DNA from: Betaproteobacteria bacterium
GTDB lineage: Bacteria > Pseudomonadota > Gammaproteobacteria > Burkholderiales > Rhodocyclaceae
Reading direction: 5' to 3'
DNA: 32,222 bases
Assembly: GCA_016705475.1 (NCBI GenBank)
Contig: JADIYD010000005.1
Location: 1-32,222 of the forward strand
Part shown: piece by piece, positions 1-9,873 of the stretch
Position numbering within the stretch: position 1 is the stretch's first letter
How the letters are laid out: each line of letters begins with the position of its first letter
Program-made: the position numbers and the translations under genes
Notes under the pieces: model-generated
What the model saw: only the letters and a program-made list of their open reading frames with translations
The model's database searches: none
What the model was told of the DNA's origin: nothing

Positions 1-1173
1 CATTCCTGGTCGGGAATTCGTGTTGACCGGAATCGGTCTTAGCTTGCTGATTGGTGTCACGCTGACCATGGCCGGGGTGTATCGCGGCATATTCGATGAT
101 GCCAAAGGCGCTGCTCAACAATAAAGTGGCGCTGACTTGTGGGTCGTGCAGCAGGACACACGGGGGCCGTATGCGGAGTCGTCGAGCATCCATGATGACA
201 TATACACCGTTCATTGCTCAGCCTGCCGGGCTGGCTCGCGCCGCCAACGTGACTTATCCGACCATGCAAGTTCGTCTGGACAATACCGATGTGCGTGCCA
301 TGGTCGTTGGCTTCGAACCGGGCCAACCGGGGGGAGCCCGGCTACCTGATTGCCGGACGTCACATTACCCGTAACCATTGCGAGGACGTCGCCAATGCTC
401 AAAACCGGCTTCCAGTTGGGCGATACCATTCGGGTTCGTCGGCACGACTACCGGGTCGTCGGCCTGACCAAACGCATGGTTTCGTCCGGCGGCGACCCAT
501 AGTCTTACGTTCGCTGAAGGATGCACTGGGAAGCCCAGTTCCTGAAGGACAGCGATGCCATCCTCAATGAGCGGGCAAGAACAGCGGCCAATCCGACGCT
601 GAATCGCCCGGGGTGCCGGGTCTGCTCGAGGCCATTCAGGCATCGCAGAACGCCAATCGAAACGTCAATGCCGTGCTGGTGCAGGTGTCACCGGGGAAGC
701 CCGCCGAGACTGTCGCCAATGAAGTCAGGCGCTGGAAGCACCTGCAGGCTTTCACCCGGGTTCAAATGGAAGAGATTCTGGTGGCCAAGCTGATTTGCCA
801 CCTCGGCCAAACAAATCGCGATGTTTTTGGTCATTCTCGCGGTGGTCAGCGCGGCCATCGTCGCTTTCATCATTTGCGATGACCCTGGGCAAGATTCGTG
901 AGATTGCCGTGTTGGAGATTGATAGGGCACGCGTAACCCGGACCATTGCCGGCACGATTCTTCAACAAGCCCTGGGTTTGGGGCTGATCGGCTTTCTCGT
1001 CGGCAAGATTTCGGCCACGGTATGGGCGCCCTTCTTTCCCAAGTATGTCCTGCTCCGAGCCAGGCGACGCAGTGCGCGGGTTTGTCGTGGTGATGCTCAT
1101 TTGTGCGCTGGCCAGCACGCTGGCGATTCAGGCTGCCCCTGCGCGTCGACCAGCCACCGCCATTGGAGGATGA
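1..1173 (+). pseudogene. ABC exporter permease (FtsX/MacB/DevC-like), 5'-truncated by window, many frameshifts
   Basis: The inner-membrane permease of an ABC exporter can be reconstructed by hopping between the three forward frames. Recognisable pieces include an N-terminal membrane segment (LTGIGLSLLIGVTLTMAGVY, 32-91), a periplasmic-domain block (WVVQQDTRGPYAESSSIHDD, from 140), RAANVTYPTMQVRLDN (from 240), and C-terminal membrane segments (LVILAVVSAAIVAFII; LQQALGLGLIGFLVGKI; VVMLICALASTLAI), ending AIGG and TGA at 1171-1173. This matches FtsX-type permeases that pair with a LolD/MacB-like ATPase. Around ten frame changes fall in 1.1 kb while the amino acids stay conserved, an odd pattern for ordinary decay. 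The stop lies 1 bp before the ATPase start, so the two genes form one operon. The substrate is unknown. Confidence 0.75.
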
Positions 1174-1174
1174 G

Positions 1175-1868
1175 ATGGACGGTTTCGGCATTCGCATTGA
1201 AGGTTTGAGCAAGCGTTACGGTGAAGGCGATACTGCGGTCGACGCCTTGAAAGACGTCAATATGAACGTCGCCCCCGGTGAAGTGGTTGGCTTGATTGGC
1301 CCCTCAGGTTCCGGAAAAAGCACCCTGCTCAAGTGCCTGGGCGCGGTGATAGAACCGACTGCCGGCAAGATGACCCTGGGTGATGAGGTCATATACGACA
1401 ATGGCTGGAAAATCCCCGACCTGCGTGCCTTGCGCCGCGACCGGATTGGTTTCGTGTTTCAGGCCTTACCTGATTCCATTCCTCGATGTCACCGACAACG
1501 TAGCCTTGTACCCATGCTGGCCGGCCAGCCGAATGGAGAATCGAAAGCGCGCGCTGGATTTGGCGAAGCGCTGGATGTCGCGCACCGCGCGCAAAGCCCA
1601 GCCATCGCAACTCTCGGGCGGGAGCAACAACGCGTAGCAATTGCCCGGGCCCTGGCGAATCAGCCGCCCGTCATCCTCGCCGATGAGCCGACCGCACCTT
1701 TGGACAGCGAACGCGCCCCTGAGTGTCGTGCGCATCCTCAGCCAGATGGCGCAGCAGTTCAATACAGCCATCATCGTGGTGACCCACGATGAGAAAATCA
1801 TTCCTACCTTCAAGCGGATTTACCACATTCGCGATGGCAAAACCTTTGAAGAAAAGGCCAGGCTCTGA
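1175..1868 (+). pseudogene. ABC exporter ATP-binding protein (LolD/MacB-like), frameshifted
   Basis: This is the cytoplasmic ATPase partner of the permease just upstream. The ATG at 1175 (MDGFGIRIEGLSKRYG) follows a GGAGGA ribosome site at 1165-1170. Visible motifs in order are Walker A GPSGSGKST (about 1300-1326), a Q-loop VFQA (about 1455), the signature SQLSGG continuing in another frame as EQQRVAIARAL (about 1608-1655), Walker B VILADEPTAPLDSE (about 1672-1710) and the H-loop VVTHDEK (about 1775-1795). It ends KTFEEKARL-stop at 1866-1868. The frame changes near 1465, 1500-1560, 1610 and 1715. Reading through them gives about 230 residues, normal for the family. Either the gene is dead or these are base-call errors. 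Confidence 0.8.
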
Positions 1869-1882
1869 GCTGAGTCTCAGAT

Positions 1883-1940
1883 AGGCGGGCAGACAATGCC
1901 CTATTTCAAGCGAAATGAGATGCGCCCGTTTTGCCCGCCT
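1883..1940 (+). terminator. possible terminator hairpin after the ABC operon
   Basis: GGCGGGCA (1883-1890) is complementary to TGCCCGCC about 40 bases on. The loop is long and there is no clear T-run directly after it, so this is a weak candidate. Confidence 0.25.
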
Positions 1941-2018
1941 CTCCCTACCGCAAGTATTGGTGGCTAACCATTTGCAGATGACTAGTTAATCAGAGTTCGT
2001 CTGGCGCATCCTGATTCT

Positions 2019-2497
2019 TCAGCCTTTGGCGGCTTTCCAACCCGTATGCTGGAAATATTTTCCATATGCATTCAGAGCTTCAGTGCTTGACCGCGCCATC
2101 GTGGCGCGACTTTGAGATTTTACTCTCATGGTCTCAGCGCCTTCCATCAGGTCTGCAATAACCAAGTGAAGCATCGCATCAGCCTGGGGCTCAGGTTTGC
2201 AATTCTGAATTGCATAGGCCACCCCCTCACTGATTGTCGTCGCTAATGCTTGATAGTCGTCGTTGCCGTATTGATTCTTGTGAATCGCCGGTATTGCCTT
2301 CGCCATCGCTTGATTGATGTCGTTCATAGCCTGACGCAGCGGCTCATCAGTTGCCCATTTTTTTCCAACGTTAAGGTGGAGCTTTGTCAGTTCGACACTC
2401 CCATGGCTATGGTTGTGTGCGGCACTTTCAGCTGCGAGGATATTGGGCGAAGGTCAAGTGCAATGGCAGTCAGAACTACGGCGAATATGGTTTTCAT
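2019..2497 (-). pseudogene. DnrO-like small periplasmic protein, one frameshift
   Basis: The minus-strand ATG at 2497 opens a signal-peptide-like N-terminus (MKTIFAVVLTAIAL). After a frame change around 2440-2460 it continues NILAAESAAHNHSHGSVEL, then LHLNVGKKWATDEPLRQAMN and on to a stop at 2019. The KKWATDEPLRQ block, the AIQNCKPEPQADAMLHLVIADLMEGAE block and the His-rich AHNHSHG segment after the signal peptide resemble the DnrO family of short exported proteins in denitrifying proteobacteria. This family assignment is from memory of the pattern. The conserved C-terminal half alone makes a 102-residue open frame from 2327. Function is unknown; the histidines may bind metal. Confidence 0.6.
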
Positions 2498-2769
2498 CGG
2501 GTCTCTATTTCATGGGTGCAATACCCAACCAATATAGTCAATAATCTTAACGCAAGCTTAAAGCCAAGACGGGTTTCCGTTACTTGTTGAGTCCGCCTAC
2601 CGAAGATATTTTCAGCCCAAGTTCAAGCATCCTTGGCATAACCCATATTGGCTATTCTTTCAATTTTTGTTATGCACTGAGCGATACTTAAGGAACTGAT
2701 GTATCAGAGTTTATCGTGTAGGCGTTGCGGCGGGTATCAGCCTAACCAGTCATTCAAATTGGTGCTGAT

Positions 2770-3025
2770 AAAGACAGGCGACCGTCCGCCCTGGCCGATA
2801 CCAGCGCCAGCCTGAGCGGAATATTGGCAGCGGTGGAGCTGGGTTCGGCATCACGATCCTGACCCGGCCGGTCTGCCGGGCAATCTGCAGATTTTGTCAG
2901 GCATGCCGGAACTGCCCGGCATAGGCCTGCTACTGCATCGGGCGGAAGCGGAGCCAAACGCTGTCGTCAAGCAACAGGAAACCATCATCCTGGGCAAACT
3001 CGCGCAACTGCTTCCTACCCATTGA
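2770..3025 (+). pseudogene. C-terminal fragment of a LysR-type regulator
   Basis: An interrupted frame reads ADTSASLSGILAAVELG, then after a one-base shift FGITILTRPV, then after another shift LPGNLQILSGMPELPGIGLL, ending KLAQLLPTH-stop at 3023-3025. The pattern (AAVExGxGITxLTR ... LPxxL) is that of the last third of a LysR effector-binding domain. No helix-turn-helix or start is present upstream; the frame runs into stops before 2770. The rest of 2498-2769 shows no gene that I can support. This remnant is of a different LysR subtype from the two intact LysR genes at 13905 and 17727. Confidence 0.6.
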
Positions 3026-3109
3026 AGATTCGCCGGTAGATAGAGCAATTGCGGTCAGGATTTGTCGGCGCGTCCGCGCATAGTGTGCGCTGTGAACCGA
3101 GGATTAAAG

Positions 3110-3974
3110 ATGAGCAACACACAGGCTGAAAAATACGCAAGGCGCTTCGCGAAAGTGCTCGACCATATCGAGTCCAACCTGGGCGAAACGCTGAGCACGG
3201 AACTTCTGAGCCAGGTCGCCAATTTCTCCAAGTTTCACTTCCATCGGCAATTTGCCGAATACGTCGGTACCAGCGTTGGTCGTTACATCCAGTTGCTGCG
3301 TCTGCGGCAGGCCAGTTATCGGCTCGCTTTCAGTCGCCAGGACAAAATCATCGACATCGCCCTGGACGCCGGCTTCGAAAACCCGGAATCGTTTACGCGT
3401 GCTTTCAGGAACACTTTTGGCCAGTCGCCCTCCGCATTCAGGCGGCAACCGGACTGGGAATCCTGGCATGACCGCTATCGCTTCCGTATCCCGGAAAGGA
3501 AACAAACCGTGCAAGTCGAGATCGTCGATTTTAAAACCACCCGTGTCGCCGTCATGGAGCATCGCGGCCCGACCGAAAGGGTCAATGACTCTGTCGGCCA
3601 ATTCATTGACTGGCGACAGGCGAGCGGTCTTTCGCCAAAGAACAGCAGCCGGTCCTTCGGCATTGTCTACGACAACCCGGACACCTGCGAACCTGCAGAC
3701 TTCCGGTTCGATATCTGCGGAGACGTGCATGACAGGTGCCGGCCAACCCGCAGAGCGTGATCACGAAATACATTCCCGGCGGCCGTTGCGCTGGGTGCGG
3801 CATAACGGCTCCCACACCAGGATTGGCGAGTATCTACCCGCTCTACCGCAACTGGTTACCGGAGAGTGGCGAGGGCTGCGTGATTTTCCGCTCTATTTCC
3901 ATTATCTCAACTTGATGCCGGAAACACCTGAGCATGAACTGGTGACCGATATCTACCTGCCTCTGAAGTCGTAG
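3110..3974 (+). pseudogene. AraC-family regulator with GyrI-like effector domain, C-terminal frameshifts
   Basis: This is a transcription regulator. The ATG at 3110 (MSNTQAEKYARRF) is preceded by GAGGA at 3099-3103. Residues 1-110 form the two AraC helix-turn-helix motifs (LLSQVANFSKFHFHRQFAEY; IIDIALDAGFENPESFTRAF, then FGQSPSAFR). After a linker, VEIVDFKTTRVAVMEHRGP begins a GyrI-like/SbmC ligand domain. Beyond about 3730 the frame must change several times to read NPQSVITKYIPGG, RHNGSHTRIGEYL and FPLYFHYLNLMPETPEHE, to a stop at 3972-3974. Rob/SoxS-like proteins of this shape sense small molecules and often drive nearby efflux or detoxification genes. Its 3' end overlaps the methyltransferase 3' end by about 22 bp (convergent). 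Confidence 0.8.
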
Positions 3975-5068
3975 ATCCATGGCAGCTTCCGCGAAACGGG
4001 CGTTACGACTTCTTCGAGCGCCAGCCCGCCGGCCTGAATGAGCGATTTCCATTCACTGAGCGTCCGTTCTCGCCCTCGGCACCCGACGAACATCTGCATG
4101 TCGAATGATGCGCTGGCGACATCAGCGCCGGTTTCCGGTACGACCATTTCCAGGACTGCCGCGCGGGCGCCACTGTCGCCCATGGCGGCACGGAGCTGGC
4201 GCATGAGCCGCACGCAGGTCGCATCGTCGAAGGCATGCAGGACGGCCGAGAGCAGATAGATATCCCGCGACCCGGTAGCGGCGGGAATGCTATCGAGCAG
4301 GTCTCCGGCCTCAAAATGCAGGCGCTCGACTCCTTGTGCCGGGTGATTGGCCCAGTAGTGTTGGGCTTCCTCGACGACCTGCGGGCGGTCCCTACCAGCG
4401 CGGACAGCCCGGGATGGCGTTGCACAATGGCCAGTGCCTTGCTACCTCGCGAGCCGCCTAAGTCGATCAGCCGGTCAAACCGGCCCCAGTCCATATCGGT
4501 GGTAAACCGTTGCCGGCCAGGCTTTCGACGCTATCCATAGCGCCCGAGAAAAGCCGGTCGAAATCGGCATGATGGTCGAGATAATCGAACAGTTCCTCCC
4601 CATGGGCGAGCAGGAAGGGCGGCGTGCCGCTGCGGATGCCGGCTTCTAGTTGCTCGAACCAGGGGCGGCTCATGGTTTCGGAGTTGTGCAGCAGGATCAT
4701 GGCGCGGACGCTGTGCGGATCGTCACTGTGCAGGTAATGGGAGAGCTTGTTGTTGCGGAAAACCATGGGTGCCGTTTCTTCGAATACGCCAATTGCCGCG
4801 AGCAGGCGCATCAGGCGTCCGAGCGCATCGCCACTTGCACCAAGGCGCCCGGCTAGTTCCGCTGCGCTCAGGCACTCTTCCCCAAGATGCGTGGCAACAT
4901 CGAGTCGCGCTGCCACGAAGAGCGCCCGCGATTGCCAGTAGGCAGAACCGATCTGGACGAGCCGGAAAGGCGCAGGCATCAGTTGCCGGGAATCGACTGC
5001 AACCAGGCGCCGAATTTCATGGCCTTGGCGAATCGGCGTACCGCTCCGGTATTCATTTGCAGCGTCAT
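3953..5068 (-). pseudogene. SAM-dependent methyltransferase (O-methyltransferase type), frameshifted
   Basis: The ATG at 5068 reads MTLQMNTGAVRRFAKAMKFG, then shifts frame near 4995 into PAPFRLVQIGSAYWQSRALF. The N-terminal part is a winged-helix dimerisation domain (LDVATHLGEECLSAAELAGR ... LLAAIGVFEET). After a frame change near 4490 comes the SAM-binding start DRLIDLGGSRGSKAL (glycine-rich motif I). Later blocks are LRQLRAAM and VLEMVVPETGADVASASFDM. This matches class I small-molecule O-methyltransferases of about 350-370 residues. Its start overlaps the stop of the upstream TetR gene as ATGA, so the pair is translationally coupled. The TetR protein probably controls it; the substrate is unknown. 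Confidence 0.75.
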
Positions 5069-5698
5069 GGTTTTTCACCTTCCTTGCCAGAGACAGACGG
5101 CGCCAGGCCGGCGGCGAACAGATGGCCGTTGAACGCTGCCAGGTTATGCAGAAAGGCCTCGTCCATGGGACGCTCCATCTGTTCCTCGAAGATTTCCTTG
5201 AGCAGCATGGGTGTCATGGCCAGGCTGACAAAGGCCAAGCGCAGAATGTCAGGATCGATGGCCGCTGCGATCTGCCCGTGCGTCTTTAACTCGGCGACCT
5301 TGCCTGCGCCGCGGGTGCGTCCGCGCTCAAGTAGCTGTTGGATGAAACGGCGGCCCGGCCCGTGGCGGAGTGCTAGCACCTTGAGAATCAGCTTGGGGAA
5401 TTCCGGGCGGGCCGACATGGTCCGGTAATACAGTCCGAGGAAGTCCGCGAAACCGGCCGTCGAGGCGAGTAGCGCCCATCGAGGACGTCGAGCAGCGGGC
5501 TCAGGGTCTCGCGGATCATCTCCTCGTAGAGAGCCCTTCCTTGCTGCCGAAGTAGTAGCGGATCATCGACACATTGGCGCCGGCGCATTCGGCAATGCGG
5601 CGGGTGCTGACCTTGTGATAATCGTCGGCAAGGAAGCAATCCAGTGCTGCCTGGATCAGGCGGCTGCGAAGGGGGGCGTTAGCGTTGGATGTTTCCAC
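5065..5698 (-). pseudogene. TetR-family regulator, frameshifted
   Basis: A GTG at 5698 begins METSNANAPLRSRLIQAALD. The helix-turn-helix is VSTRRIAECAGANVSMIRYY followed by FGSKEGL, typical of TetR residues 25-60. The frame changes near 5525 and again near 5470, then continues FLGLYYRTMSARPEFPKLIL to the end GKEGEKP, with the stop at 5065-5067 inside the methyltransferase start codon (ATGA). The full product would be about 210 residues, normal for TetR. It likely represses its own operon with the methyltransferase. The 350 bp between 5699 and 6052 would carry its promoter; I see no operator palindrome or gene there. Confidence 0.78.
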
Positions 5699-6052
5699 GA
5701 TCGGCTCGACTGGTTTTGATGACGGTCAGGTTAGCAGCCGTCCAAGTGCGATCGGTAGGATTATCGTCAATCAATTATGGGAAATGATTGGTTTGTCAGG
5801 GGTATCGGCGATTGCGAAGCAAATGACCGAAGCCGGGCGTTGCTGCAAGACAATAATTTCCGCTGCTCAACCTTTCCGGACCTTGAGACTCGCTTGGTTC
5901 TACGTCCACAATGGCTACGACAACTGTCGTTGAGCCACCGCAATGAATTGGCTTCTTGTAGGTACCATCCACTTTGCAAACTCACCTGGCTATGCTTCCT
6001 TCCTACATAGAGCAGATCCCGTGAAGACAATACAATGCACAGAGAACACGCT
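5699..6052. other. intergenic region between divergent tetR and ketopantoate reductase genes
   Basis: This is about 350 bp with no supported gene. Open frames here are short, lack ribosome sites and do not resemble a known family. It presumably holds the divergent promoters for the TetR-methyltransferase pair and for the reductase. I could not identify a clear operator. Confidence 0.4.
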
Positions 6053-6963
6053 ATGAAGACCACAATACTGGGTGCCGGTGCAGTCGGCTGTTTTATGGCG
6101 GAATGATGGCTCGCGCCGGACGGGAGGTTGTCCTGATTGGCCGCGCTGTCCATGTCGAAGCCATTCGTTGCAGCGGGTTGCGCATGCAGACGCAAAGTTT
6201 TGACGAACGGGTGCCTGTTTCCGCCACTACGAATGCTGCTGCAGTCGCTGGTGCAAAGTTGGTACTTTGCTGTGTCAAATCAAACGATACTTTGCAAGCA
6301 GCCAAAGACATGGCTCCGTATCTCGAGCCTGACGCGATCGTGTTGAGCCTGCAAAACGGCTACGACAACGCCGAACGCCTCCAGAAGTCCCTCGGTCGGC
6401 TTGTATATCCGGCCGTTGTATATGTCGCAAGCGAAATGGCCGGCCCAGGACATCTACGTCATCACGGACGCGGCGAACTGGTCATTGGTCAATTTGCCGG
6501 GAGTTCAGAGGTTGTCGCCGAATTTGCACTCGCTGGCGTCCCTGTTAGCGTCTCCGACAATGTGGCCAGTCAACTCTGGGCAAAACTGATTATCAATTGC
6601 GCCTATAACGGGCTCTCCGCGATAACGCAAATGCCCTACGGACAGATTGTCGTCGGCGATGGCATGAGAGAGCTCATCGACGACGTCGTCAATGAATGCT
6701 TGGAGGTTGCCAAGGCCGACGGGGTGGGCGTGCAGGTTGACATTCGTTCCGCCGTAGCCGGTATTGCGCAATCGATGGCCACGCAAATTTCTTCAACTGC
6801 TCACGATGTCGCGCGCGGCCGGGTAAGCGAAATCGATTACATCAATGGGTATGTCGTGCGCCGGGCGGCGATTCATGGAATCCGGACACCTGCTAATCGC
6901 ACCATCCTTGCTTTGGTAAAGCTACTCGAACAACGTAACGCAGAATCAAAATCACTCATTTAA
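6053..6963 (+). pseudogene. ketopantoate reductase family (PanE/ApbA-like), single frameshift near the start
   Basis: The family reduces 2-dehydropantoate with NADPH to pantoate for CoA synthesis, though many paralogues act on other 2-oxo acids. The ATG at 6053 reads MKTTILGAGAVGCF (Rossmann GxGxxG), then runs out of frame as MAE-stop. Adding one T in the TTTT tract near 6091 gives CFYGGMMARAG and restores the family match through to the stop at 6961-6963. Later motifs are LVLCCVKSND, VLSLQNGYDN, the catalytic-lysine block LWAKLIINCAYNGLSAI and the EIDYINGYVV block near the C-terminus. About 303 residues is the normal length. This is one of the clearest cases where a missing base is the only defect. 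Which substrate it uses is not visible. Confidence 0.85.
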
Positions 6964-7252
6964 AACCGGCGACTCCGGAATTTTGTGTAAAGCAACTTTG
7001 CTTACCGTATCGACGAGACTGCTTAGGCCGAAATTCGGTCTCATCCCGGCTACAACGGGCTGGACCTCGGCCTGACCGGCCATTGGATACCAAGGTGTTG
7101 AGCGACAGCAGTAGTTCGCGTTGCCGCCATTCAGATCCACTTGGTGAAAAAAACCTGGGCCTGACAAATCTGAGCGGCTGCTTGTCAAATTCCGCTACTC
7201 ACCCTTTGTGCCCTTTGCGGACATAGGCCAGTTCAGAAAGCGGTCGTTCAGG
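6964..7252. other. non-coding stretch before the cassette region
   Basis: No supported gene. The start (about 6965-6990, GACTCCGGAATTTTGTGTAA) resembles the terminal sequence of some mutator-type (IS256-like) insertion sequences, but no matching partner end or transposase piece is visible, so I do not call an element. Confidence 0.3.
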
Positions 7253-7323
7253 AACGTTGTAAATCACCGGACGGAGGCAAGCGCAGCTTGCCGGAGGTCC
7301 GGTGGATTGATGGAATGTTAGGC
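7253..7323 (-). other. attC-like recombination site closing cassette B
   Basis: On the minus strand the site opens with GCCTAAC (7323-7317, fits RYYYAAC) and ends near GTT at 7258-7256. Between them is a long imperfect palindrome: CCGGAC-GGA-GGCAAGC paired with GCTTGCC-GGA-GGTCCGG around a GCA loop (7268-7302). Outer arms pair loosely (AAC/GTT ends). The far core reads GTTCCTG instead of GTTRRRY, so this end may be degraded or recombined. Confidence 0.55.
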
Positions 7324-7389
7324 CTCATTCGGTGCATGGCCTGGTGGGCGCATAGATCAGTATTCCAGTTAGGTCCACCTTCTTTGAAA

Positions 7390-8079
7390 CTAGTCTTCCA
7401 GTCTTGGCCGAGTAATAATACAACTCGGCATCGATTGAAATGTGCGCAATAAGTTGCCCATGCTTCGCCGAAAGTTGGCTAAACCGTGATCGTTAGATGA
7501 GTATGTGGCTTGCTCGTAGCAAATTTTCGAACTCTTTAGCTTAGATCTAGATCCAGAACGTCCGAGGGCCACATAAAACTCTTCATCGGATTTTGTGGGC
7601 AAGACCTTGGTGAAAGGCTTCGACAATTGTTGGTCTTCTTCGATTACAGGCAGCGGAAAAGTGAGAATTGCACCTGGGTCGACATTTACGTTGAGTGTGA
7701 GCACTTGCGAATACAGGGCTTCACCTGTTTTGGGGTGTCTCCCCAGCTGGTTGATGTGGCTAAGAAAGAGGCGCCCGTCTCCGTCATTGAGAAAGACTAG
7801 CCCCTCAGTCTCCGAGTATTGAAGCAGTTGAACGGAGTCGTTCCAAGCGACAAGCTTGCGAATCTCCGGCGCGGAAGACACTAGAAAAGCAGCCCCTGCC
7901 GCAATCGCTGTAAGGAGACCGATCACGCCGGAAAAGAACTTAAGCTCATTTCGCCAACGTGACTGATGGTGCGAGCACTTAGTGCAGATAGAGGCTGACT
8001 TTGGCATTGGCGTCAGGCAGTAAGCGCACGGCTTCTGAGTCAACGTATCAGATTCCTGCGAGGGTATGGATTCTCCCAT
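7390..8079 (-). CDS. cassette B: hypothetical zinc-ribbon membrane protein
   Basis: The ATG at 8079 lies 3 bp after the core GTTAGGT (8089-8083), a typical gene-cassette start. The 229-residue product begins MGESIPSQESD, then CAYCLTPMPKSASICTKC, a four-cysteine zinc-ribbon-like motif (CxxC ... CxxC) near residues 18-35. One transmembrane helix follows (FFSGVIGLLTAIAAGAAFLV), then about 160 residues probably outside the cytoplasm with no motif I recognise. I do not recognise the family. An attC-like palindrome lies downstream at 7323-7253. A longer frame exists upstream to 8349 but it runs into the insertion sequence, so the shorter start is preferred. A membrane stress or defence role is possible but not shown. 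Confidence 0.6.
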   Translation of the reverse strand: MGESIPSQESDTLTQKPCAYCLTPMPKSASICTKCSHHQSRWRNELKFFSGVIGLLTAIAAGAAFLVSSAPEIRKLVAWNDSVQLLQYSETEGLVFLNDGDGRLFLSHINQLGRHPKTGEALYSQVLTLNVNVDPGAILTFPLPVIEEDQQLSKPFTKVLPTKSDEEFYVALGRSGSRSKLKSSKICYEQATYSSNDHGLANFRRSMGNLLRTFQSMPSCIITRPRLED

Positions 8080-8082
8080 GAG

Positions 8083-8089
8083 ACCTAAC
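8083..8089 (-). other. attC core half (ACCTAAC / GTTAGGT) at the left edge of the insertion sequence
   Basis: ACCTAAC on the plus strand fits RYYYAAC; on the minus strand it is GTTAGGT just before the cassette B start codon. It joins directly to the end of the insertion sequence at 8090. Together with 9877-9960 it rebuilds a full attC site if the insertion is removed. Confidence 0.7.
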
Positions 8090-8105
8090 GACGCTGTAGA
8101 AAAAT
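8090..8105 (+). repeat. left terminal inverted repeat of the IS1182-type element
   Basis: GACGCTGTAGAAAAAT, perfectly matched by the reverse complement at 9858-9873. Confidence 0.85.
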
Positions 8106-8183
8106 AGTATTCATAGCGCCATCGTGCCGTGAACCATATGGAATAACAAGGCTCCAACCTGAAGATGAACTCAGGAGGCGGAA

Positions 8184-9711
8184 ATGGCCCGCTACAAAGC
8201 AATCGACACCAGCCCGAGATTTCTGGCGGTGGATTTGGAGAAGCAACTCCTGCCGGGCAGTTTCGAACATGCCGTGCATCACCTGCTCGACCACGAATTC
8301 GACCTTTCCCACTTCGATACCCGGTACCGCAATGATCAAAGCGGCGCAACTGCCTATCCGCCGGGGATGCTGCTTAAGGTCATTCTCTGCGCCTACGCCC
8401 AGGGCGTGGTGAGCAGCCGAGGCATCGAGCGGCTGTGCCGCGAACACGTCACCTTCATCGCCCTCTCCGGGCGATACGGCGCCGCACTTCACCACGCTGG
8501 CCGCCTTCATCTCCAACCTCGACGAAGAAGTCGCCCAACTTTTTGCCCAGGTGCTCTACCTGTGCAACCGGCAAGGTCTGATCGGGCGAGAAATGTTCGC
8601 CATCGATGGCGTCAAGCTGCCCAGCAATGCCTCCAAAGCCAAAAGCGGCACCCGCGCCGACTTCGCCCACCAGGCCGACAAACTCGAAGCCGCCGCCAAG
8701 AAGATGATCGAACGCCACCGCGAGAACGACCGCCTGCCCGTCGAACCCGACCTCGCCGAGAAATCCCGGCAACGGTCCGCAAGCTTGCAGGAAGAGGCCG
8801 CCCAACTCCGCCAATGGCTGAGCGCCAACCCCCAAGACAGAAAGGGCAGCAAAGGCGCCATCCGCAAAAGCAATCGCACCGACCCCGAGAGCGCCAAGAT
8901 GGCCACCAGCAAAGGCGTCATTCAAGGCTACACCGGCGTCGCCGCCGTCGATGCCAAGCACCAGATCATCATCGAAGCCCAGGCCCACGGCACGGGTTCG
9001 GAACAGGAACTCCTGCTGCCGGTCGTGCGCGCCACACAAGCGCAAGCCACCCCGGACACGCTCTACACGGCCGATGCCGGCTACCACTCCGAACACAACC
9101 TCAAGGAACTGGCCCAAGAGAACATCAACGCCCTGATTGCCGACAACGGCATGCGCCAACGCGACGAACGCTTCAAGGACCAAGGCAAACACAAAGCCAA
9201 ACCTGATCCCCTCTACGACAAGGCACACCCGAAGAAAGCCGCCAGGCGATACCGTCCGCAGGATTTCACGCTCGACCCGGAAACCGGCATCTGCACCTGC
9301 CCGGCCGGCAAACAGCTCTACCGCAACGGCACCAACTGCCTCCACAACGGTCAGCTCGCCACCAAATACAGCGGCACCCAGCGCGATTGCCTGCCCTGCG
9401 AACAGCGGGACAAATGCCTGCGCACACCGGAGAAGACCAAAGTTCGACAAGTTGCCTTCTTTCGGGGCAAAGCCAATACAACCGAAGAAAGCCACACGGA
9501 CCGGATGAAGCGGACCATCGACAGCGAAGAAGGCAAAGCCCGCTACGGCAGAAGGTTTGCCACGGTCGAACCGGTGTTTGGCAACCTGCGGCACAACAAA
9601 CGACTGGATCGATTCACGCTACGCGGGCGAAAGAAGGTCGATACCCAGTGGAAGCTGTACTGCCTGGTACACAACATCGAGAAACTGGCGCATCACGGGT
9701 ACGGGCAATAG
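8184..9711 (+). pseudogene. IS1182-family transposase, single frameshift
   Basis: The ATG at 8184 follows AGGAGG (8172-8177). The N-terminal domain (YKAIDTSPRFLAVDLEKQLL ... FDTRYRNDQSGATAYPPGML) is the IS1182 signature. The frame breaks near 8470, where an extra G turns ALSGDTAPHF into ALSGRYGAAL. The second frame continues HFTTLAAFISNL and then FAIDGVKLPSNASKAKSGT (first catalytic Asp), DAGYHSE (second Asp) and FATVEPVFGNLRHNKRLDRF (Glu of the DDE triad), stopping at 9711. A cysteine cluster (CTCPAGK, CLPCEQRDKC) lies between the last two catalytic blocks. With the base corrected the protein is about 508 residues, full length. As read, it would be inactive unless the frame is shifted in translation, which this family is not known to need. 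Confidence 0.85.
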
Positions 9712-9801
9712 GAAAAAGGGAACAAACCCCCGACCCGAAGGGAGGCTGAGCAGTCCGCTGCGAGACTGCTACGGTCAACCGGAAAAAAAGCCTGAAAACG
9801 A

Positions 9802-9830
9802 AAATGGCGCAGATCAAATCTGCGCCATTT
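9802..9830 (+). terminator. hairpin terminator behind the transposase
   Basis: A perfect 13-bp stem (AAATGGCGCAGAT / ATCTGCGCCATTT) with a CAA loop, ending in T-rich sequence (ATTTATTTG). Its near-symmetry, with A-rich sequence before the stem, suggests it may work in both directions. Confidence 0.7.
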
Positions 9831-9857
9831 ATTTGCCGGAAATCAGGCTGGAAATAG

Positions 9858-9873
9858 ATTTTTCTACAGCGTC
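9858..9873 (-). repeat. right terminal inverted repeat of the IS1182-type element
   Basis: Reverse complement of 8090-8105, 16 of 16 bases. It is followed at once by AAC (9874-9876), the presumed target duplication. Confidence 0.85.

Larger units (their letters stand above)
8090..9873 (+). mobile_element. IS1182-family insertion sequence, inserted in an attC core
   Basis: The element is 1784 bp. Its ends are perfect 16-bp terminal inverted repeats, GACGCTGTAGAAAAAT at 8090-8105 and its complement at 9858-9873. It is flanked by a 3-bp AAC duplication (8087-8089 and 9874-9876). It carries one transposase gene on the plus strand and a hairpin terminator behind it. Length, single transposase and protein match assign it to the IS1182 group (IS5-like DDE fold). 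It is oriented opposite to the two cassette genes. Confidence 0.85.

Noticed and set aside
6964..6990. Terminal sequence of a mutator-type (IS256-like) insertion sequence
   Set aside because: GACTCCGGAATTTTGTGTAA resembles such ends, but no second end and no transposase fragment is visible.
8455..9594. 379-residue minus-strand frame across the transposase
   Set aside because: A shadow of the GC-rich transposase gene; the plus strand carries the full IS1182 match.
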